Below are positions 56,200 through 64,000 of a stretch of DNA of 64,000 bases, piece after piece. The stretch comes from Climacium dendroides (Eukaryota > Streptophyta > Bryopsida > Hypnales > Climaciaceae): the NCBI GenBank assembly GCA_950106755.1, contig OX467087.1:13954047-14018046 (forward strand), given 5' to 3'. How positions within the stretch are numbered: position 1 is the first letter of the stretch; every line of letters begins with the position of its first letter. The notes under the pieces were generated by a model. The model searched no databases. It saw only the letters and a list, made by a program, of their open reading frames with translations, and was not told the origin of the DNA. Made by a program: the position numbers and the translations under genes.

Positions 56200-56640
56200 A
56201 TTCCTAAAACTAGTCCATGTTAGATTTTTTTGTTGCCCTTGTCAATACGTTGCATTTTTTCCTATATGTTATACAATTCCAAATGATCTAAAGTTTTCAA
56301 GTATGTAGCCTACTTGGCTTGAAGAATTAATCTAAAAAAACGCCACTCACAAAGACATTTTTTCATACAAATGTGACTTCTTGAAGTGTAGTTGCCCTAT
56401 TTTTTGCAAGGCTTAAAAAAATACTTTTGTCAATTCAAACGTTAATATCTTCCAAACCACATAGTGGAAATTTCTAAATTTTTTTCCACATTTTTTCAAC
56501 CCACTCTACTCCAAGATCTTGCAATCACATAGGCAAAGAAATGCTTTTTTTTTCCTTGAATTTCATGAACATGGTGCAAATGGCAATTTGTGAGCATTTG
56601 TAGTGAAGTCAAAGAACTTTAGGGATTAATGTAAGTTTTG
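56200..56640 (+). repeat. Dispersed repeat family R1, partial copy
   Basis: It matches about 690-1080 in the same orientation: 'acaattccaaatg', 'cattttttcatacaaatgtg', 'tagtggaaatttct' and 'ccaagatcttgcaat' are in the same order. Confidence 0.68.
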
Positions 56641-59600
56641 TACACTTCATTTTCACCTTTCACCCATTACATGTCTTCATTAATAACTCCAATGCTTCAT
56701 TTCATTGAAGATTTGAGTACTCAAGGGAGAAATTGGCCTTGTTGAGTAGGATTTATTCAATACAAAATACAAATAACAATGGTATTCATTTCATAAAAGT
56801 AAGAAAAAAAAATAATATATAATAAAACATCAATAGATTTTGTTTTTTTAACCTCAATACCTCTTTTTTAACTCTAATCATGATTGATTAATTTGAATCA
56901 TTTGATTGAAGATTTGAGTTTGTAGAGCCAAATTTTTTATGAAATGTTTTTAGCCTATAGAGTCATAGACTAATGAGGGTAAAATATATCATCAAATTTT
57001 TAAAATGATATATTTTTAGGATATAAAAAATAAAAATAAAAGACTAAAAATATAAGGAATGATTTCAATCTAGTAAATTTATGTTTAATGGATCTATATA
57101 TAAATCAATTTGATTTACAAATTTCTATAGTTCAAATTTGTTTGTCCCAATCCTAAAAATAGTTTAGGTGCAAATTTTGGTAGATTCAAAATTTGTGTAT
57201 TATTATTGCCAAGTGGAATTGAGGTGTCTTGAAAATTTTGATTTGAAAATGACATTCCTTTGTTCTACTCCAATTTTGAAGCTCTTTGCAACCTCTCTCC
57301 TACTGTTATAAGATGCTTTCAAGAAATAACTTCCTTTTCATTCAAATCCACAAGAATGACTCATCAATAAACTCATCATTGAAATGAATGTATCATTGAA
57401 GCAACATGTTTGTAGAACTTTGTACACTTAATAGCAATTCAAAGAAGAGGCATTGCTTCTCACCAACAACAAGTGCACATGGAAAATTTTGGATTATGTG
57501 ACCAATCTCATTGCTTTTAGTTGCTACCTCCCTACCTCATTGCTTGTGAGGTTTTGTTACAAATTAAATTGAGAAACGCTGTCAATTTTTATACTAATTT
57601 TGTTCTTATACTAATTTTGCAGAGGACCTTTGGCGAGTTTGAATCTTGCATCCATCCAAGCCTACTTGAAGCCTCATTGATCCAGCCTTCCGATCTTTTT
57701 TGTTGTCAATAACTATTTTTTTCACAAATTCCAGCTCACTTTATCTACATAAAAATAAAACAGATTGATCGATAGAATCCTCAAAAGTCACTCGATCTCA
57801 CAGTAATTGATGCATGCATGTACAAAATTCTTGTGGGTTAATAACTACCATGTCGTCACGGTACCACCAGTTTCTTCTTCTCCATGCAAAATTGGCTCCA
57901 CATTAGCCTACAATATTTGCAATAGAATAGTAAAGTGCAAATGAATCTCTGCATACAATCTGCTCTTGCGTCGTTGAGTTGAACTTCGTCAATTGCCATT
58001 CTCGAATTTCGACTTCTTCACCAAATTCAGAATCTGGAATGGTGTTGAAAATGTGTGCCTGTGATCTGTGCTTGGATTACCTTTCGTTCATTGCGTCGTC
58101 GTTGCGGACACCGGCGCCCTTGTTTGGGCAAATGCTAACTCAATTTGGAATGTAAACTTCTAGTAATTGTGTTGTTGTGAAAGCTTCCCTGTGCAGATCA
58201 CGGCCAAGACTTTTTCTTTATCAGCTTGTAATCTGTGAAGAGGTCTCGATTACTACAATGCGGTGTGCTTGCTTTTGTGTGTGTGTGCGCGCTTGTGGCG
58301 AGTTGCTTGTGGAATGTATGTGTGAAATGAAGAGCATCTGGTGCAAGTTTTAATTGTACATGGAAGATGCATGTAACATCTTTGGTTTAGTAACCATTTG
58401 TGTTGTTTGCTTCTTGCAAGGACATATCTATTGCTTGGACTCCAACCTTGAGGGTAATGAAAATGATTTCATGATAGACTCTTGGTGCAAAAATGGGAGT
58501 TGTCAAACAATGGGAGCAAAACACCATGGATATGATCAGGTGGTTGCAAGAAAGATCAAACGGTTTTGGTAGCATTTTGCCAAAACTACAATTTTTGTGC
58601 TCAGCATTGTGAGTATTGTGACATACAACAATCTCAACTATTGATATGAAAAATTGACTGTTGCTAGCACCATTAACTATTTGCAAGTATTGAAAAAATA
58701 ATATTTGAAAAAAAAGACAATTTGTCACAAAATAGATAAATTAATAATATTTAAAAATCATGAATTTTAAAACTTAAAAAATTTCAAATACCACCAAATT
58801 TTTTGGTGGTAAGTGATCACATACCACCAAAAAATGGAAGTCAAAATCATTTCAAATGTTTAGAGACACACGTGTAAGGGAGCCCTATTTGTACAAATAA
58901 GGAGGCTACAAAATAATGTATTTTTAGATTTCCTTTGGTAGGCACATATTCCCTACTATAGGAATAGACCACAAAAATTTTATCTTTAAATCATTAATTT
59001 TGGGTATTCCCCAATACTAAAAACCCTTAAACCTCAAAGTGTGACAAATTAGCAAAATTCATTTTTAAATATAAAATGTTTTTAATTTTTTTAATAAGGA
59101 GTATAGTCAAAATCAACTTAATCATATCTAATAAAAATTTTAAGTTCATTGGATTCTACCATCAAATATTTTAGCAAAAACCAACTCTGTCACTTTGAAT
59201 ATGATGCTAAATAAGACTAGTCTTTTTTGCAATACTCAAAATTAATGATACCCAAAATATGTTAGAAGGAGAAAAAACATAATGTTTAATGATAAGGTGA
59301 TACAAGATCCATACTTGGTGTTGCAACAAGGTCTTTGATTGCTAACATTGTGACAATGACGCCAAAGTGATTTTTTTTCTCAAGTGTTTTGTGATTGTAT
59401 AGATGGTGGCTTTACATGGTACTAAATTGTTATATTTAATAGTTTACAGAACTATCAAAACTATATGGAACCATCAAAACTAGATTTGTGACAAATTGTC
59501 TTTTGATAGTTAGATTTGTTAGAGAACTATCAAGTCTAATATTGTTGATGCCAAAAGTAGCATATATATGAATGGATGATTACTAAGGAAGCTTTGCAAT

Positions 59601-61543
59601 CAATTGAAACTTTCTAATCCATTTCAAATTGATATGTCATAGGCTTTATACAATGGTGTCTCCTAAATAGCATTCATCAATTGGTGGATAGGCTATTTAT
59701 GTTTAGTTGAACACCATAAGTAACCTTAAGCAGTATCTTGACTCTTTTATGTCTTCATCCACTCTAAAGAGATTGCAATAGATTTTAGAGTTTTATATAA
59801 AATCAACAAAAGGACCATTGACCTTCAATTTTTATAAATTTGTGGAAGTATTCTTTAGCACCTAAATCTTATTAATGTCAATTTTGTTAAATTGGAAAAA
59901 TCACAATTTTACTTTGACATGCATTCAATTGTGATTTTTTTTCATTTATCTTAAACAATTACAACTTTCAATCTATAAAGCCAAGTAGGACAAAAAATTT
60001 ACCACACATTCTCATCATAATATAGAGACAATGTCTCACGGATGAAAATGCTCATGTTCAAAATGAGTAAAACAATCACCTCCAATGTGTGGCATTTGAA
60101 ATTAAGCAATGTGGGAGCTCTTGAACTAGCAAGCTAATTGATGAAGGCAATTGAAGAACTTCAACGTTGTTAGAAGTGATGTCAACAAGGGGCTAATTTG
60201 GAGACAACAAACAATGCCTCTGCAATGCCCCTCTGCAACAAACAATGCCTCTGAATTGTCGTTGTTGGTGGCCATGGCCCCTTCATCAAGCTTGACAAAA
60301 TACTAATTTCCGCTCTTCTTGGTTGAACATGCATATGACTATTTTGGAGTAGGCCACTCCCTTCAATGTCAATGGTCTAAAATAAATCACTACCAATGAT
60401 CCTCATGCAAAGTTATTTTGAGCATGTGCCATGCATCTTGAAGGCTTGAGAACAAGTTGCATATTTCTTTCTTGCAATTTGAAAAAAATAAAGGTTAGGA
60501 AATTGCAGACACCATTCACCATTGCATGAGAAAGTGAGAAAAGGTAATTTGGTTATTGTGAATAGGCCATATAAAAGAGATGAAACGAGCACCTCATTAA
60601 TGTGGAGTGATGCATAGCTACAATATAAGTTCAAAAATGGTGTAATTTTATAATTTTGAGGATGATGAAGAGTGCTATCAAAGTATTGTATACCCAAGTT
60701 TCATCTCCAAGAGAAGACAATTACTTGGGGTGAAATTAGGAGAGCACAACTTTAGCCCTTTAGCAATTGCTCAATCCATGACACACCACATGGTGCTATG
60801 GACTCACAACTTTGGGGTTGCAACAGATTTTTACTCTTATATGGTGATGATGGTCCTGAGTGATCTCAGCTATACAGTTTATCAACTTGTGAGTGGCACA
60901 ATCTTCCAATCCTTTTGATCCCAAAATGATGTGCAGATGAATTGGAGTGCTACAACTTAGGGCACATCAGCTGCCACAATGGTTACAATGGTTTAGGTTG
61001 GTTTAGGTCTGAAAATGGCTTTTAAGGTAGACATCAGGTTGGTCATCGATCAGTTATGCACTGAAGGTTGAACATTTTTTGTTCTATTCAAATGCCTGAG
61101 AAGTCTATCTCAGGACAACATAAACAGAGTGCAGCCAGTGCAGTTGAAATTTTCCATTTCTGACTTGGGCATTAAATTCCAATCATGTGATCGATGCGTA
61201 CTTTTCAATCGTGCCAGAAAATTATGTTCCAGACCAGTCTCAGATGTTGAATGGGATCACTGCAACATCAGACCGTTTTACCCTCTCACCAGATCTTTGA
61301 AGACCTGTGAGTTTCAGCTACATTTTCTGGGCCGAAACTAAATACTTTCTTTGGTTGAAAGAAACTCGGTGCATCTCTTGGCCTGAAGATCGATACTTCT
61401 GGCAGGATAGAGAATTTGGCAACTAGGGTACGAATGAAATGCGGCAGGTTTATCACAAAATGTACGTACGTGCTCTTCGACTTTCAGCATTCTCTGTTCA
61501 GGGTGCTCCAACCAATCATCCAATGCAGGCTTTGATTGATTGA
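56641..61543. other. Long spacer before OMT3
   Basis: This is mostly AT-rich. A GC-richer patch at 57850-58330 looks like a promoter or gene remnant but gives no readable protein. A hairpin of accacc and ggtggt words lies at 58790-58832, and a short repeat of aacaatgcctctg at 60210 and 60237. The last few hundred bases are the OMT3 3' flank. Confidence 0.4.
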
Positions 61544-64000
61544 TTACTTCTGAAACTCGGTGACAGCGAGCATGTCCACTTTGCAGACGACCTTGACTTC
61601 TCGGAACCCTGCAGCCGAGCCCAGCTTGCGGTAGTCGCTTTCGGTGCGTTCTCGGGCCCCGGATTCGTTGAAGGCCATCATGTGGATGTCAAATTGCAGG
61701 GCCATGTGATCCGCTCCTTCCAAGTTGATGATTTCGGGCAACATGTTGTCCAGCGTTATCACTTTGCCGTCGGGGGGCAATGCCTCGTAACACTTCGTCA
61801 AGATCTTCACACAGTTCTCATCATCCCAGTCGTGCAAGATGTACTGCAGAGAGGAGATCGAAACCACTGAAAACGTCAGTCCATTCTTTCGAGTTAGCGA
61901 TATTCCATGCGTCACTTCCAAATTTACATTAGTTGGTTGACCTTGTTGCGCTTTCTCTCACTCTATACAAACTGATGCAAATTGCACTTCATCCACAAGC
62001 TAGTGTTAAGTCAAGCTTTTCCACAAAGCTCCCTCCCAGCTTCCTAGATCATTCATTTCCTTCCTTTCTCGAAGGTACACTGCGCCAATTTAATGAAACT
62101 GACGGTACGTTCCACTTGAGGAATATAATTAAGCAAGTTCAATTAAATTCATTAATTTTGGGAAGTTGCCAATTGCCCGTACTGAGATGCACGAGCAGTC
62201 TTTCCTTACACGCCAGAACAGGTCTAGATTAAAAGTTTGCACACTTGCAGACTTTTGTGTGCACTTTGAGCTGAACTTTGGGAGCATAATGGACACTCCC
62301 TTTTCACGCTCACGGAGTCAGTCACCCAGCTGAACGAATCAACACCTGGATCTACAACAAATTATAGTTGCTTCTAGAGTCTGTTTGCTGTAACGAAAAT
62401 GAACGAAGTGTTACAGAGACTATCAACGTCAATCCACTGAATTATAATTGACGGAAATTCCATGACTTTGGCACTTTTCACGGAGCGACGCCTGATTTGC
62501 AAATCTACAGCTGTCCTAATTCTGAGAGTATTGTGCAGATGAATGTCCCATCTGCGGTGCCCAGAATCGCACTAATTTACCGAGATTGACGAGAGTCGTG
62601 TACACTTTCATGATGTCAATCAGTCATATCAAACTTAATAATATTGTTCATATCCCATCTCTTTCAGTCAAAAAGTCCCATTTCACGTCCAAGGTATCTG
62701 CACCCACTCACATTCTACTTGCTCCTAATTCAAGAATGGGGGAGGGGTGTGTGCATTCAGACAGACCTTCATGAAGATGGCGTCACCGTCCTTGGGAACG
62801 GACTCCAACATATTCCCAGCCACATGCTCCACTCCTGCCAGGGCTCAATCAATCCACTTCATTACCAGCAATCTACAATACAACGCAAACAGAAGTTCCA
62901 CAACGTACTTGCAGGGCAGTTTAGGGCGTTTTAAAAGTTTAGCATGAAGGAAATGAAAACGGACTTTACCACCTCAGTTTGAATTAATCATTTCCACCTC
63001 GAAACTAAATGATATACTATACCCGTTTCAGGAGTATGTCGGCAAACTCTTAGAACTCCCTTTTGTTGAGACAGTGCATGCACATACAGATCAAAGATTG
63101 GGGTCCACCGCAAAATTTCAGTAAAGAATTCAAAGAGCTCTTCCTCGCCATTACTGACGAATTCCCGGGTGGAAATCCACCTATCCAGAAGTTTAGGACT
63201 CCTGTACTAGGAGTTGTATAATTTGCGCTCTCTGAGTTTTTGAAAGTTTAGCATGAAGGAAATGGAAACGGACTTTACCATCTCAGATGAATCATTAATT
63301 CCCACCTCCTACTTAAGTGATAAACAAAACCCCGCTTCATGAGCATGATGGTAAACTCTTCAAACTCCAGGCTTGTGTTGAGATCGACAGTGCACACAAA
63401 AATGAAAACAATGGCAGGCAGTGCTCACTCTAAAACTTCAATCAAAAGTAAGAATTCCAAGAGCTCTGACGAAATCAATGCAGATCCAGATCCAAATCCA
63501 TCCATCCATGCATCCCCGAGTTTCGGAATCCTACTCGGGATTGGCTTGCACGCGCTGATCACGTGCGGCTGATCGAAGTTGACTGCTCGTATGTGCGGAT
63601 ACCTGTCCGTGATCAGCTTCATCGCCGACCCCATCCCACCTCCCACATCCACCATCACCTTCACCCCTTCCAACCCTTTGTACTGGTCCAGCACCGCCTT
63701 CAAGTAGATATTCGAGTTTCCAGACATCGCCTTATAAAACACCTCATCAAACTCCGCATTCTGCTTCCCGTACTCCCACGCACTCAGCCCTCCATGCGCC
63801 CTCGCGAACGCTGTCACCTCATCGTCCACCACCGCCTCATGCAAGTGCTGCCAAGTGCTTCCGAATTGATCTTGCTGGTGCATGAGCAGGATGGGCACGA
63901 AGGAGTAGTGCTCCGGGTCGTTGACTAAGAAGCGAGCGATGGGTTCCAAGGCGTAGCGACGCTAGTTGATGACATGGGGAGACGCGGGGGGACGCTGGCC
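61544..64000 (-). pseudogene. OMT3: third O-methyltransferase paralog, nonsense in exon 1, runs off the window
   Basis: The minus-strand exons are 61843-61544, 62834-62767 and 63535 to beyond 64000, with splice sites at the same codons as OMT1 and OMT2. Exon 3 encodes YILHDWDDENC with the catalytic His, and VITLDNMLPE, ending TEFQK. Exon 1 has LEPIARFLVND and MVDVGGGMG. Where the other copies read GAG (Glu) before RRYALEP, this copy has TAG (63962-63964), so the frame is closed upstream of the first visible methionine. Translation could restart at the Met at 63949, but this would lack the N-terminal dimerisation region. Intron 1 (62835-63534, 700 bases) contains an internal duplication. The beginning of the gene is outside the window. 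It is either a recent pseudogene or a base error. Confidence 0.85.
62935..63370. repeat. Partial tandem duplication within OMT3 intron 1
   Basis: The block from 62935 (agtttagcatgaaggaaatg, acggactttacc, cctcagtt, gtaaactct-like end) is repeated from 63246, about 311 bases later. OMT1 and OMT2 have only one copy of this block. Confidence 0.75.

Noticed and set aside
57850..58330. Possible gene in a GC-richer patch
   Set aside because: No frame longer than a few dozen codons with a recognisable protein or convincing splice sites.

Overview
The window is nuclear DNA of a land plant. It has spliced genes with GT-AG introns, plant-type CACTA, Copia and PPR relics, telomere-like TTTAGGG words, and GC-rich coding exons set in very AT-rich spacers full of repeats. 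A non-seed plant (bryophyte, lycophyte or fern) fits best, but the sequence alone cannot fix the species. There are no rRNA genes, no convincing tRNA and no prokaryotic features.

The host-gene backbone is a family of three caffeic-acid-type O-methyltransferase (OMT) paralogs. All are on the minus strand and all have the same three exons with identical phases: OMT1 (11762-14375), OMT2 (45984-47881) and OMT3 (61544 to beyond the window). OMT2 looks intact. OMT1 has an open frame but has replaced the catalytic His-Asp pair by Arg-Asn. OMT3 carries a nonsense codon in exon 1. An orphan exon resembling the start of a Ran GTPase lies divergently upstream of OMT1. A pair of direct repeats brackets the OMT1 unit.

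Between OMT1 and OMT2 lies about 30 kb of mobile DNA. It starts with a decayed Copia fragment (17.6-18.2 kb), a G/C-tract foldback element (19.5 kb) and a dead PPR fragment (19.9-20.2 kb). It then holds the most interesting part (about 21-42 kb). Gene A (minus, 21.0-24.2 kb) encodes a DUF7869-type protein, a likely RNase-H-fold transposase. Upstream of it lies a ten-unit, 62-bp tandem array, each unit carrying a near-palindrome TTCAGAGCGGTCGCTCTGAA. Next come an unrecognised but cleanly spliced five-exon gene (27.4-28.6 kb) and two tandem copies of a 0.8-kb terminal-inverted-repeat element. A second field of about 15 copies of the same palindrome (32.3-33.3 kb) precedes gene B1 (33.8-39.6 kb), which reads as a ParB/Srx-like domain plus a degenerate DNA-methyltransferase-like domain plus a coiled coil. 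Gene B2 (40.0-41.7 kb) is an FCP1/SCP-like HAD protein whose two catalytic Asp are both Glu. The shared palindrome, also found inside B1 introns and codons, ties these genes together as parts of one transposon family, or of one very large composite element, that I cannot name.

The rest (0-10 kb, 43-45 kb, 48-61 kb) is AT-rich. It consists of dispersed non-coding repeat families in both orientations, two CACTA-type MITEs with perfect ATG target duplications, and several foldback elements.
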